A stretch of DNA of 64,000 nucleotides, taken from positions 37,178,133 through 37,242,132 of the forward strand of contig OZ025263.1 in assembly GCA_964019135.1 (NCBI GenBank), given 5' to 3'. Below, piece after piece: positions 11,581-25,600 of the stretch (position 1 is the first letter of the stretch; each line of letters starts with the position of its first letter). This DNA comes from Arenicola marina. Its lineage: Eukaryota; Annelida; Polychaeta; Arenicolidae. The notes under the pieces are model-generated. The model had not been told where the DNA came from. It did not search any database and saw only the letters and a list, made by a program, of their open reading frames with translations. The position numbers were made by a program, and so were the translations under genes.

Positions 11581-14160
11581 GACCCTATCTGACCCATCGA
11601 TCCACTGAATATGCGGTCGAGACCCCCTCTGACCCATCGACCAACTGACTTGGCTGTCGAGACCCTCTCTGACCCATCGACCAACTGAATAGGCGGTTGA
11701 GACCCCCTCTGACCCATCGACCAACTGACTTGGCTGTCGAGACCCCTCCTGACACATCGGCCAACTGACTTGGCTGTCGAGACCCCCTCTGACCCATCAA
11801 CCAACTGACTTCGCCGTCTAGACACCCTCTGACCCATCGACAAACTGACTTGGCTGTCGAGACACCCTCTGACCCATCGACCAACTCACTTGGCTGTCGA
11901 GACCCCCTCTGACCCATCGACCGACTGACTTGGCTGTCGAGACCCCCTCTGACCCATCGATCAACTGACTTGGCTGTCGAGACCCTCTCTGACCCATCGA
12001 TCAACTGAATAGGCAGTTGAGACCCCCTCTGACCCATCGACCAACTGAATAGGCGGTCGAGACCCCCTCTAACCCATCGACCAACTGACTTGGCTGTCGA
12101 GACCCTCTCTGACCCATCCATCAACTGAATAGGCTGTCCATACCCTCTCTGACCCATCGATCAACTGAATAGGCGGTCGAGACCCCCTCTGACCCATCGA
12201 CCAACTGAATAGGCGGTCGAGATCCCCTCTGACCCATCGACCAACTGATTTGGCTGTCGAGACCCACTCTGACCCATCGACCAACTGACTTGGCTGTCGA
12301 GAAGCCCTCTGACCCATTGATCACCTGACTTGACTGTCGCGACCCCCTCTGACCCATCGGCCAACTGACTTGGCTGTCGAGACACCCTCTGACCCATCGA
12401 CCAACTGAATTGGCTGTCGAGACCCCCTCTGACCCATCGACCAACTGACTTGGCTGTCGAGACCCCCTCTGACCCATCGATCAACTGACTTGGCTGTCGA
12501 GACCCTATCTGACCCATCGATCAACTGAATAGGCGGTCGAGACCCCCTCTGACCCATCAACCAACTGAATAGGCGGTCGAGACCCCCTCTGACCCATCGA
12601 CCAACTGACTTGGCTGTCGAGACCCTCTCTGACCCATCGATCAACTGAATAGGCGGTCGAGACCCCCTCAGACCCATCGACCAACTGAATAGGCGGTTGA
12701 GACCCCCTCTGACCCATCGACCAACTGACTTGGCTGTCGAGACCCTTTCTGACCCATCGACCAACTGACTTGGCTGTCGAGACCCCCTCTGACCCATCGA
12801 CCAACTGAATTGGCTGTCGAGACCCCCTCTGACCCATCGACCAACTGACTTGGCTGTCGAGACCCCCTCTGACCCATCGATCAACTGACTTGGCTGTCGA
12901 GACCCTATCTGACCCATCGACCAACTGACTTGGCAGTCGAGACCCCCTCTGACCCATCGATCAACTGACTTGGCTATCGAGACCCTCTCTGACCCGTCGA
13001 CCAACTGAATAGGCGGTCGAGACCCCCTCTGACCCATCGCCCAACTGAATAGGCGGTCGAGACCCTCTCTGACCCATCGACCAACTGACTGGGCTGTCGA
13101 GACCCCCTCTGACCCATCGAACAACTCAATTGGCTGTCGAGACCCCCTCTAACCCATTGATTAACTGACTTGGCTGTCGAGACCCCCTCTGACCCATCGA
13201 ACAGCTGACTTGGCTGTCGAGACCCCCTCTAACCCATTGATCCTCTGACTTGACTGTCGAGACCCCCTCTGACCCATCGACCAACTGACTTGGCTGTCGA
13301 GACACTCTCTGACCCATCGACCAACTGACTTGCCTGTCGAGACCCCCTCTGACCCATCGACCAATTGACTTGGCTGTCGAGACCCGCTCTGACCCATCGA
13401 TCAACTGACTTGGCTGTCGAGACCCTCTCTGACCCATCGATCAACTGAATAGGCAGTTGAGACCCCCTCTGACCCATCGACCAACTGAATAGGCGGTCGA
13501 GACCCCCTCTGACCCATCGACCAACTGACTAGGCGGTCGAGACCCCCTCTGACCCATCGACCAACTGACTTGGCTGTCGAGACCCCCTCTGACCCATCGA
13601 TCAACTGACTTGGCTGTCGACACCCTATCTGACCCATCGATCCACTGAATATGCGGTCGAGACCCCCTCTGACCCATCGACCAACTGACTTGGCTGTCGA
13701 GACCCTCTCTGACCCATCGACCAACTGAATAGTCGGTTGAGACCCCCTCTGACCCATCGACAAACTGACTTGGCTGTCGAGACCCCTTCTGACACATCGG
13801 CCAACTGACTTGGCTGTCGAGACCCCCTCTGACCCATCGACCAACTGACTTGGCTGTCTAGACACCCTCTGACCCATCGACCAACTGAATTGGCAGTCGA
13901 GACCCCCTCTGACCCATCGACCAACTGACTTGGCTGTCGAGACCCCCTCTGACCCATCGATCAACTGACTTGGCTGTCGAGACCCTATCTGACCCATCGA
14001 TCAACTGAATAGGCGGTCGAGACCCCCTCTGACCCATCGACCAACTGACTTGCCTGTCGAGACCCCTTCTGACCCATCGACCAACTGACTTGGCTGTCGA
14101 GAACCCCTCTGACCCATCGACCAACTGACTTGGCTGTCGAGACCCCCTCTGACCCATCGA
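11581..14160. repeat. Higher-order block, copy 1 (second copy at 17060-19639)
   Basis: Private variants recur at a constant offset of 5479 bp, that is 137 units of 40 bp minus one base. Examples are GACCCTATCT with ATGCGGTCGA (11581 and 17060), GAAGCCCTCT (12301 and 17780) and CCAACTGACTTGCC (13321 and 18800). The missing base matches the 39-bp unit near 14630 between the copies. Similarity fades before about 11580 and after about 14160. Confidence 0.8.
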
Positions 14161-17059
14161 TCAACTGAATAGGCGGTCGAGACCCCCTCTGACCCATCGA
14201 CCAACTGAATAGGCGGTCGAGACCCCTTCTGACTCATCGACCAAAAGACTTGGCTGTCGAGACCTCCTCTGATCCATCGACCGACTGACTTGGCAGTCGA
14301 GACCTCCTCTGACCCATCGACCGACTGACTTGGCTGTCGAGACCCCCTCTGACCCATCGACCAACTGACTTGGCTGTTGAGACCCTCTCTGACCCATCGA
14401 CCAACTGACTTGGCAGTCGAGACCTCCTCTGATCCATCGATCAACTGACTTGGCAGTCGAGACCTCCTCTGATCCATCGACCAACAGACTTGGCTGTCGA
14501 GACCATCTCTGACCCATCGATCAACTGAATAGGCGGTCGAGACCCCCTCTGACCCATCGACCAACTGAATAGGCGGTCGAGACCCCTTCTGACCCATCGA
14601 CCAACTGACTTGGCTGTCGAGACCCCTCTGACCCATTGATTAACTGACTTGGCTGTCGAGATCCCCTTTGACCCATCGACCAACTGACTTAGCTGTCGAG
14701 ACCCCCTCTGACACATTGATTAACTGACTTGGCTGTCGAGATCCCCTCTGACCCATCGACCAACTGACTTGGCTGTCGAGACCATCTCAGACCCATCGAT
14801 CAACAGACTTGGCAGTCGAGACCTCCTCTGACCCATCGATCAACTGAATAGGCGGTCGAGACCCACTCTGACCCATCGACCAACTGAATAGGCGGTCGAG
14901 ACCCCCTCTGACCCATCGACCAACTGACTTGGCTGTCGAGACCCCTTCTGACACATCGGCCAACTGACTTGGCTGTCAAGACACCCTCTGACCCATCGAC
15001 CAACTGACTTGGCTGTCGAGACCCCCTCTGACCCATCGACCAACTGACTTGGCTATCGAGACCCCCTCTGACCCATCGATCAACTGAATAGGCGGTCGAG
15101 ACCCCCACTGACCCATCGACCAACTGAATAGGCGGTCGAGACCCCTTCTGACCCATCGACCAACTGACTTGGCTGTCGAGACCCCCTATGACCCATTGAT
15201 CAACTGACTTGGCTGTCGAGACCCCCTCTGACCCATCGATCAACTGACTTGGCTATCGAGACCCCCTCTGACCCATCGACCAACTGACTTGGCAGTCGAG
15301 ACCCCCTCTGACCCATCGATCAACTGACTTGGCTATCGAGACCCTCTCTGACCCGTCGACCAACTGAATAGGCGGTCGAGACCCCCTCTGACCCATCGCC
15401 CAACTGAATAGGCGGTCGAGACCCCCTCTGACCCATCGAACAACTGAATTGGCTGTCGAGACCCCCTCTAACCCATTGATTAACTGACTTGGCTGTCGAG
15501 ACCCCCTCTGACCCATCGAACAACTGACTTGGCTGTCGAGACCCCCTCTAACCCATTGATCCTCTGACTTGACTGTCGAGACCCCCTCTGACCCATCGAC
15601 CAACTGACTTGGCTGTCGAGACACTCTCTGACCCATCAACCAACTGACTTGCCTTTCGAGACCCCCTCTGACCCATCGACCAACTGACTTGGCTGTCGAG
15701 ACCCGCTCTGACCCATCGATCAACTGACTTGGCTGTCGAGACCCTCTCTGACCCATCGATCAACTGAATAGGCAGTTGAGACCCCCTCTGACCCATCGAC
15801 CAACTGAATAGGCGGTCGAGACCCCCTCTGACCCATCGACCAACTGACTAGGCGGTCGAGACCCCCTCTGACCCATCGACCAACTGACTTGGCTGTCGAG
15901 ACCCCCTCTGACCCATCGATCAACTGACTTGGCTGTCGAGACCCTATCCGACCCATCGATCCACTGAATATGCGGTCGAGATCCCCTCTGACCCATCGAC
16001 CAACTGACTTGGTTGTCGAGACCCTCTCTGACCCATCGACCAACTGAATAGGCGGTTGAGACCCCCTCTGACCCATCGACCAACTGACTTGGCTGTCGAG
16101 ACCCCTTCTGACACATCGGCCAACTGACTTGGCTGTCGAGACCCCCTCTGACCCATCAACCAACTGACTTGGCTGTCTAGACACCCTTTGACCCATCGAC
16201 CAACTGACTTGGCTGTCGAGACACCCTCTGACCCATCGACCAACTCACTTGGCTGTCGAGACCCCCTCTGACCCATCGACCAACTCACTTGGCTGTCGAG
16301 ACCCCCTCTGACCCATCGATCAACTGAATTGGCTGTCGAGACCCTCTCTGACCCATCGATCAACTGAATAGGCAGTTGAGACCCCCTCTGACCCATCGAC
16401 CAACTGAATAGGCGGTCGAGACCCCCTCTAACCCATCGACCAACTGACTTGGCTGTCGAGACCCTCTCTGACCCATCGATCAACTGAATAGGCTGTCCAT
16501 ACCCTCTCTGACCCATCGATCAACTGAATAGGCGGTCGAGACCCCCTCTGACCCATCGACCAACTGAATAGGCGGTCGAGACCCCCTCTGACCCATCGAC
16601 CAACTGATTTGGCTGTCGAGACCCACTCTGACCCATCGACCAACTGACTTGGCTGTCGAGAAGCCCTCTGACCCATTGATCACCTGACTTGACTGTCGCG
16701 ACCCCCTCTGACCCATCGGCCAACTGACTTGGCTGTCGAGACACCCTCTGACCCATCGACCAACTGAATTGGCTGTCGAGACCCTCTCTGACCCATCGAC
16801 CAACTGACTTGGCTGTCGAGACCCCCTCTGACCCATCGACCAACTGACTTGGCTGTCGAGACCCTTTCTGACCCATCGACCAACTGACTTGGCTGTCGAG
16901 ACCCCCTCTGACCCATCGACCAACTGAATTGGCTGTCGAGACCCCCTCTGACCCATCGACCAACTGACTTGGCGGTCGAGACCCCCTCTGACCCATCGAC
17001 CAACTGACTTGGCTGTCGAGACCCCCTCTGACCCATCGATCAACTGACTTGGCTGTCGA

Positions 17060-19639
17060 GACCCTATCTGACCCATCGATCCACTGAATATGCGGTCGAG
17101 ACCCCCTCTGACCCATCGACCAACTGACTTGGCTGTCGAGACCCTCTCTGACCCATCGACCAACTGAATAGGCGGTTGAGACCCCCTCTGACCCATCGAC
17201 CAACTGACTTGGCTGTCGAGACCCCTCCTGACACATCGGCCAACTGACTTGGCTGTCGAGACCCCCTCTGACCCATCAACCAACTGACTTCGCTGTCTAG
17301 ACACCCTCTGACCCATCGACCAACTGACTTGGCTGTCGAGACACCCTCTGACCCATCGACCAACTCACTTGGCTGTCGAGACCCCCTCTGACCCATCGAC
17401 CAACTGACTTGGCTGTCGAGACCCCCTCTGACCCATCGATCAACTGACTTGGCTGTCGAGACCCTCTCTGACCCATCGATCAACTGAATAGGCAGTTGAG
17501 ACCCCCTCTGACCCATCGACCAACTGAATAGGCGGTCGAGACCCCCTCTAACCCATCGACCAACTGACTTGGCTGTCGAGACCCTCTCTGACCCATCGAT
17601 CAACTGAATAGGCTGTCCATACCCTCTCTGACCCATCGATCAACTGAATAGGCGGTCGAGACCCCCTCTGACCCATCGACCAACTGAATAGGCGGTCGAG
17701 ATCCCCTCTGACCCATCGACCAACTGATTTGGCTGTCGAGACCCACTCTGACCCATCGACCAACTGACTTGGCTGTCGAGAAGCCCTCTGACCCATTGAT
17801 CAGCTGACTTGACTGTCGCGACCCCCTCTGACCCATCGGCCAACTGACTTGGCTGTCGAGACACCCTCTGACCCATCGACCAACTGAATTGGCTGTCGAG
17901 ACCCCCTCTGACCCATCGACCAACTGACTTGGCTGTCGAGACCCCCTCTGACCCATCGATCAACTGACTTGGCTGTCGAGACCCTATCTGACCCATCGAT
18001 CAACTGAATAGGCGGTCGAGACCCCCTCTGACCCATCAACCAACTGAATAGGCGGTCGAGACCCCCTCTGACCCATCGACCAACTGACTTGGCTGTCGAG
18101 ACCCTCTCTGACCCATCGATCAACTGAATAGGCGGTCGAGACCCCCTCAGACCCATCGACCAACTGAATAGGCGGTTGAGACCCCCTCTGACCCATCGAC
18201 CAACTGACTTGGCTGTCGAGACCCTTTCTGACCCATCGACCAACTGACTTGGCTGTCGAGACCCCCTCTGACCCATCGACCAACTGAATTGGCTGTCGAG
18301 ACCCCCTCTGACCCATCGACCAACTGACTTGGCTGTCGAGACCCCCTCTGACCCATCGATCAACTGACTTGGCTGTCGAGACCCTATCTGACCCATCGAC
18401 CAACTGACTTGGCAGTCGAGACCCCCTCTGACCCATCGATCAACTGACTTGGCTATCGAGACCCTCTCTGACCCGTCGACCAACTGAATAGGCGGTTGAG
18501 ACCCCCTCTGACCCATCGCCCAACTGAATAGGCGGTCGAGACCCTCTCTGACCCATCGACCAACTGACTGGGCTGTCGAGACCCCCTCTGACCCATCGAA
18601 CAACTGAATTGGCTGTCGAGACCCCCTCTAACCCATTGATTAACTGACTTGGCTGTCGAGACCCCCTCTGACCCATCGAACAACTGACTTGGCTGTCGAG
18701 ACCCCCTCTAACCCATTGATCCTCTGACTTGACTGTCGAGACCCCCTCTGACCCATCGACCAACTGACTTGGCTGTCGAGACACTCTCTGACCCATCGAC
18801 CAACTGACTTGCCTGTCGAGACCCCCTCTGACCCATCGACCAACTGACTTGGCTGTCGAGACCCGCTCTGACCCATCGATCAACTGACTTGGCTGTCGAG
18901 ACCCTCTCTGACCCATCGATCAACTGAATAGGCAGTTGAGACCCCCTCTGACCCATCGACCAACTGAATAGGCGGTCGAGACCCCCTCTGACCCATCGAC
19001 CAACTGACTAGGCGGTCGAGACCCCCTCTGACCCATCGACCGACTGACTTGGCTGTCGAGACCCCCTCTGACCCATCGATCAACTGACTTGGCTGTCGAG
19101 ACCCTATCTGACCCATCGATCCACTGAATATGCGGTCGAGACCCCCTCTGACCCATCGACCAACTGACTTGGCTGTCGAGACCCTCTCTGACCCATCGAC
19201 CAACTGAATAGTCGGTTGAGACCCCCTCTGACCCATCGACCAACTGACTTGGCTGTCGAGACCCCTTCTGACACATCGGCCAACTGACTTGGCTGTCGAG
19301 ACCCCCTCTGACCCATCGACCAACTGACTTGGCTGTCTAGACACCCTCTGACCCATCGACCAACTGAATTGGCAGTCGAGACCCCCTCTGACCCATCGAC
19401 CAACTGACTTGGCTGTCGAGACCCCCTCTGACCCATCGATCAACTGACTTGGCTGTCGAGACCCTATCTGACCCATCGATCAACTGAATAGGCGGTCGAG
19501 ACCCCCTCTGACCCATCGATCAACTGACTTGTCTGTCGAGACCCCTTCTGACCCATCGACCAACTGACTTGGCTGTCGAGAACCCCTCTGACCCATCGAC
19601 CAACTGACTTGGCTGTCGAGACCCCCTCTGACCCATCGA
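17060..19639. repeat. Higher-order block, copy 2 (first copy at 11581-14160)
   Basis: This is the second copy of the 2.6-kb block, in the same orientation and nearly identical unit by unit. Related but shorter matches to the same variant pattern occur near 15950, 21110 and 25990, so several rounds of block duplication have occurred. Confidence 0.8.
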
Positions 19640-22600
19640 CCAACTGACTTGGCTGTCGAGACCATCTCTGACCCATCGATCAACTGAATAGGCGGTCGAG
19701 ACCCCCTCTGACCCATCGACCAACTGAATAGGCGGTCGAGACCCCTTCTGACCCATCGACCAACTGACTTGGCTGTCGAGATCCCTCTGACCCATTGATT
19801 AACTGACTTGGCTGTCGAGATCCCCTCTGACCCATCGACCAACTGACTTAGCTGTCGAGACCCCCTCTGACACATTGATTAACTGACTTGGCTGTGGAGA
19901 TCCCCTCTGACCCATCGACCAACTGACTTGGCTGTCGAGACCTCCTCTGACCCATCGATCAACTGAATAGGCGGTCGAGACCCCCTCTGACCCATCGACC
20001 AACTGAATAGGCGGTCGAGACCCCTTCTGACTCATCGACCAAAAGACTTGGCTGTCGAGACCCTCTCTGACCCATCGACCGACTGACTTGGCTGTCGAGA
20101 CCCCCTCTGACCCATCGACCAACTGACTTGGCTGTTGAGACCCTCTCTGACCCATCGACCAACTGACTTGGCAGTCGAGACCTCCTCTGATCCATCGACT
20201 GACTGACTTGGCAGTCGAGACCTCCTCTGACCCATCGACCGACTGACTTGGCTGTCGAGACCCCCTCTGACCCATCGACCAACTGACTTGGCTGTTGAGA
20301 CCCTCTCTGACCCATCGACCAACTGACTTGGCAGTCGAGACCTCCTCTGATCCATCGATCAACTGACTTGGCAGTCGAGACCTCCTCTGATCCATCGACC
20401 AACAGACTTGGCTGTCGAGACCATCTCTGACCCATCGATCAACTGAATAGGCGGTCGAGACCTCCTCTGACCCATCGACCAACTGACTTGGCTGTCGAGA
20501 CCATCTCTGACCCATCGATCAACTGAATAGGCGGTCGAGACCCTCTCTGACCCATCGACCGACTGACTTGGCTGTCGAGACCCCCTCTGACCCATCGACC
20601 AACTGACTTGGCTGTTGAGACCCTCTCTGACCCATCGACCAACTGACTTGGCAGTCGAGACCTCCTCTGATCCATCGACTGACTGACTTGGCAGTCGAGA
20701 CCTCCTCTGACCCATCGACCGACTGACTTGGCTGTCGAGACCCCCTCTGACCCATCGACCAACTGACTTGGCTGTTGAGACCCTCTCTGACCCATCGACC
20801 AACTGACTTGGCTGTCGAGACCCCCTCTGACCCATCGACCAACTGACTTGGCTGTTGAGACCCTCTCTGACCCATCGACCAACTGACTTGGCAGTCGAGA
20901 CCTCCTCTGATCCATCGATCAACTGACTTGGCAGTCGAGACCTCCTCTGATCCATCGACCAACAGACTTGGCTGTCGAGACCATCTCTGACACATCGACC
21001 AACTGACTAGGCGGTCGAGACCCCCTCTGACCCATCGACCAACTGACTTGGCTGTCGAGACCCCCTCTGACCCATCGATCAACTGACTTGGCTGTCGAGA
21101 CCCTATCCGACCCATCGATCCACTGAATATGCGGTCGAGATCCCCTCTGACCCATCGACCAACTGACTTGGCTGTCGAGACCCTCTCTGACCCATCGACC
21201 AACTGAATAGGCGGTTGAGACCCCCTCTGACCCATCGACCAACTGACTTGGCTGTCGAGACCCCTTCTGACACATCGGCCAACTGACTTGGCTGTCGAGA
21301 CCCCCTCTGACCCATCAACCAACTGACTTGGCTGTCTAGACACCCTCTGACCCATCGACCAACTGACTTGGCTGTCGAGACACCCTCTGACCCATCGACC
21401 AACTCACTTGGCTGTCGAGACCCCCTCTGACCCATCGACCAACTCACTTGGCTGTCGAGACCCCCTCTGACCCATCGATCAACTGAATTGGCTGTCGAGA
21501 CCCTCTCTGACCCATCGATCAACTGAATAGGCAGTTGAGACCCCCTCTGACCCATCGACCAACTGAATAGGCGGTCGAGACCCCCTCTAACCCATCGACC
21601 AACTGACTTGGCTGTCGAGACCCTCTCTGACCCATCGATCAACTGAATAGGCTGTCCATACCCTCTCTGACCCATCGATCAACTGAATAGGCGGTCGAGA
21701 CCCCCTCTGACCCATCGATCAACTGAATAGGCGGTCGAGACCCCCTCTGACCCATCGATCAACTGAATAGGCTGTCCATACCCTCTCTGACCCATCGATC
21801 AACTGAATAGGCGGTCGAGACCCTCTCTGACCCATCGATCAACTGAATAGGCGGTCGAGACCCCCTCTGACCCATCGACCAACTGAATAGGCGGTCGAGA
21901 CCCCCTCTGACCCATCGACCAACTGATTTGGCTGTCGAGACCCACTCTGACCCATCGACCAACTGACTTGGCTGTCGAGAAGCCCTCTGACCCATTGATC
22001 ACCTGACTTGACTGTCGCGACCCCCTCTGACCCATCGGCCAACTGACTTGGCTGTCGAGACACCCTCTGACCCATCGACCAACTGACTTGGCTGTCGAGA
22101 CCCCCTCTGACCCATCGATCAACTGACTTGGCTGTCGAGACCCTATCTGACCCATCGATCAACTGAATAGGCGGTCGAGACCCCCTCTGACCCATCAGCC
22201 AACTGAATAGGCGGTCGAGACCCCCTCTGACCCATCGACCAACTGACTTGGCTGTCGAGACCCTTTCTGATCCATCGACCAACTGACTTGGCTGTCGAGA
22301 CCCCCTCTGACCCATCGACCAACTGACTTGGCTGTCGAGACCCCCTCTGACCCATCGACCAACTGACTTGGCTGTCGAGACCCTATCTGACCCATCGACC
22401 AACTGACTTGGCAGTCGAGACCCCCTCTGACCCATCGATCAACTGACTTGGCTATCGAGACCCTCTCTGACCCGTCGACCAACTGAATAGGCGGTCGAGA
22501 CCCCCTCTGACCCATCGCCCAACTGAATAGGCGGTCGAGACCCTCTCTGACCCATCGACCAACTGACTGGGCTGTCGAGACCCCCTCTGACCCATCGAAC

Positions 22601-25600
22601 AACTGAATTGGCTGTCGAGACCCCCTCTAACCCATTGATTAACTGACTTGGCTGTCGAGACCCCCTCTGACCCATCGACCAACTGAATAGGCGGTCGAGA
22701 CCCCTTCTGACCCATCGACCAACTGACTTGGCTGTCGAGACCCCTCTGACCCATTGATTAACTGACTTGGCTGTCGAGATCCCCTCTGACCCATCGACCA
22801 ACTGACTTAGCTGTCGAGACCCCCTCTGACACATTGATTAACTGACTTGGCTGTCGAGATCCCCTCTGACCCATCGACCAACTGACTTGGCTGTCGAGAC
22901 CATCTCAGACCCATCGATCAACAGACTTGGCAGTCGAGACCTCCTCTGACCCATCGGTCAACTGAATAGGCGGTCGAGACCCACTCTGACCCATCGACCA
23001 ACTGAATAGGCGGTCGAGACCCACTCTGACCCATCGACCAACTGAATAGGCGGTCGAGACCCCCTCTGACACATCGACCAACTGACTAGGCGGTCGAGAC
23101 CCCCTCTGACCCATCGACCAACTGACTTGGCTGTCGAGACCCCCTCTGACCCATCGATCAACTGAATAGGCGGTTGAGACCCCCTCTGACCCATCGACCA
23201 ACTGACTTGGCTGTCGAGACCCCTTCTGACACATCGGCCAACTGACTTGGCTATCGAGACCCCCTCTGACCCATCAACCAACTGACTTGGCTGTCTAGAC
23301 ACCCTCTGACCCATCGACCAACTGACTTGGCTGTCGAGACACCCTCTGACCCATCGACCAACTCACTTGGCTGTCGAGACCCCCTCTGACCCATCGACCA
23401 ACTCACTTGGCTGTCGAGACCCCCTCTGACCCATCGATCAACTGAATTGGCTGTCGAGACCCTCTCTGACCCATCGATCAACTGAATAGGCAGTTGAGAC
23501 CCCCTCTGACCCATCGACCAACTGAATAGGCGGTCGAGACCCCCTCTAACCCATCGACCAACTGACTTGGCTGTCGAGACCCTCTCTGACCCATCGATCA
23601 ACTGAATAGGCTGTCCATACCCTCTCTGACCCATCGATCAACTGAATAGGCGGTCGAGACCCCCTCTGACCCATCGACCAACTGAATAGGCGGTCAAGAC
23701 CCCCTCTGACCCATCGACCAACTGATTTGGCTGTCGAGACCCACTCTGACCCATCGACCAACTGACTTGGCTGTCGAGAAGCCCTCTGACCCATTGATCA
23801 CCTGACTTGGCTGTCGAGACCCCCTCTGACCCATCGGCCAACTGACTTGACTGTCGCGACCCCCTCTGACCCATCGGCCAACTGACTTGGCTGTCGAGAA
23901 GCCCTCTGACCCATTGATCACCTGACTTGGCTGTCGAGACCCCCTCTGACCCATTGATCACCTGACTTGACTGTCGCGACCCCCTCTGACCCATCGGCCA
24001 ACTGACTTGGCTGTCGAGACACCCTCTGACCCATCGACCAACTGACTTGGCTGTCGAGACCCCCTCTGACCCATCGATCAACTGACTTGGCTGTCGAGAC
24101 CCTATCTGACCCATCGATCAACTGAATAGGCGGTCGAGACCCCCTCTGACCCATCAACCAACTGAATAGGCGGTCGAGACCCCCTCTGACCCATCGACCA
24201 ACTGACTTGGCTGTCGAGACCCTCTCTGACCCATCGATCAACTGACTTGGCTGTCGAGACCCCCTCAGACCCATCGACCAACTGAATAGGCGGTTGAGAC
24301 CCCCTCTGACCCATCGACCAACTGACTTGGCTGTCGAGACCCTTTCTGATCCATCGACCAACTGAATAGGCGGTTGAGACCCCCTCTGACCCATCGATCA
24401 ACTGACTTGGCTGTCGAGACCCCCTCAGACCCATCGACCAACTGAATAGGCGGTTGAGACCCCCTCAGACCCATCGACCAACTGAATAGGCGGTCGAGAC
24501 CCCCTCTGACCCATCAACCAACTGAATAGGCGGTCGAGACCCCCTCTGACCCATCGACCAACTGACTTGGCTGTCGAGACCCTCTCTGACCCATCGATCA
24601 ACTGACTTGGCTGTCGAGACCCCCTCAGACCCATCGACCAACTGAATAGGCGGTTGAGACCCCCTCTGACCCATCGACCAACTGACTTGGCTGTCGAGAC
24701 CCTTTCTGATCCATCGACCAACTGAATAGGCGGTTGAGACCCCCTCTGACCCATCGACCAACTGACTTGGCTGTCGAGACCCCCTCAGACCCATCGACCA
24801 ACTGAATAGGCGGTTGAGACCCCCTCTGACCCATCGATCAACTGACTTGGCTGTCGAGACCCCCTCAGACCCATCGACCAACTGAATAGGCGGTTGAGAC
24901 CCCCTCTGACCCATCGACCAACTGATTTGGCTGTCGAGACCCACTCTGACCCATCGACCAACTGACTTGGCTGTCGAGAAGCCCTCTGACCCATTGATCA
25001 CCTGACTTGACTGTCGCGACCCCCTCTGACCCATCGACCAACTGATTTGGCTGTCGAGACCCACTCTGACCCATCGACCAACTGACTTGGCTGTCGAGAA
25101 GCCCTCTGACCCATTGATCACCTGACTTGACTGTCGCGACCCCCTCTGACCCATCGGCCAACTGACTTGGCTGTCGAGACACCCTCTGACCCATCGACCA
25201 ACTGACTTGGCTGTCGAGACCCCCTCTGACCCATCGATCAACTGACTTGGCTGTCGAGACCCTATCTGACCCATCGATCAACTGAATAGGCGGTCGAGAC
25301 CCCCTCTGACCCATCAACCAACTGAATAGGCGGTCGAGACCCCCTCTGACCCATCGACCAACTGACTTGGCTGTCGAGACCCTCTCTGACCCATCGATCA
25401 ACTGACTTGGCTGTCGAGACCCCCTCAGACCCATCGACCAACTGAATAGGCGGTTGAGACCCCCTCTGACCCATCGACCAACTGACTTGGCTGTCGAGAC
25501 CCTTTCTGATCCATCGACCAACTGACTTGGCTGTCGAGACCCCCTCTGACCCATCGACCAACTGAATTGGCTGTCGAGACCCCCTCTGACCCATCGACCA

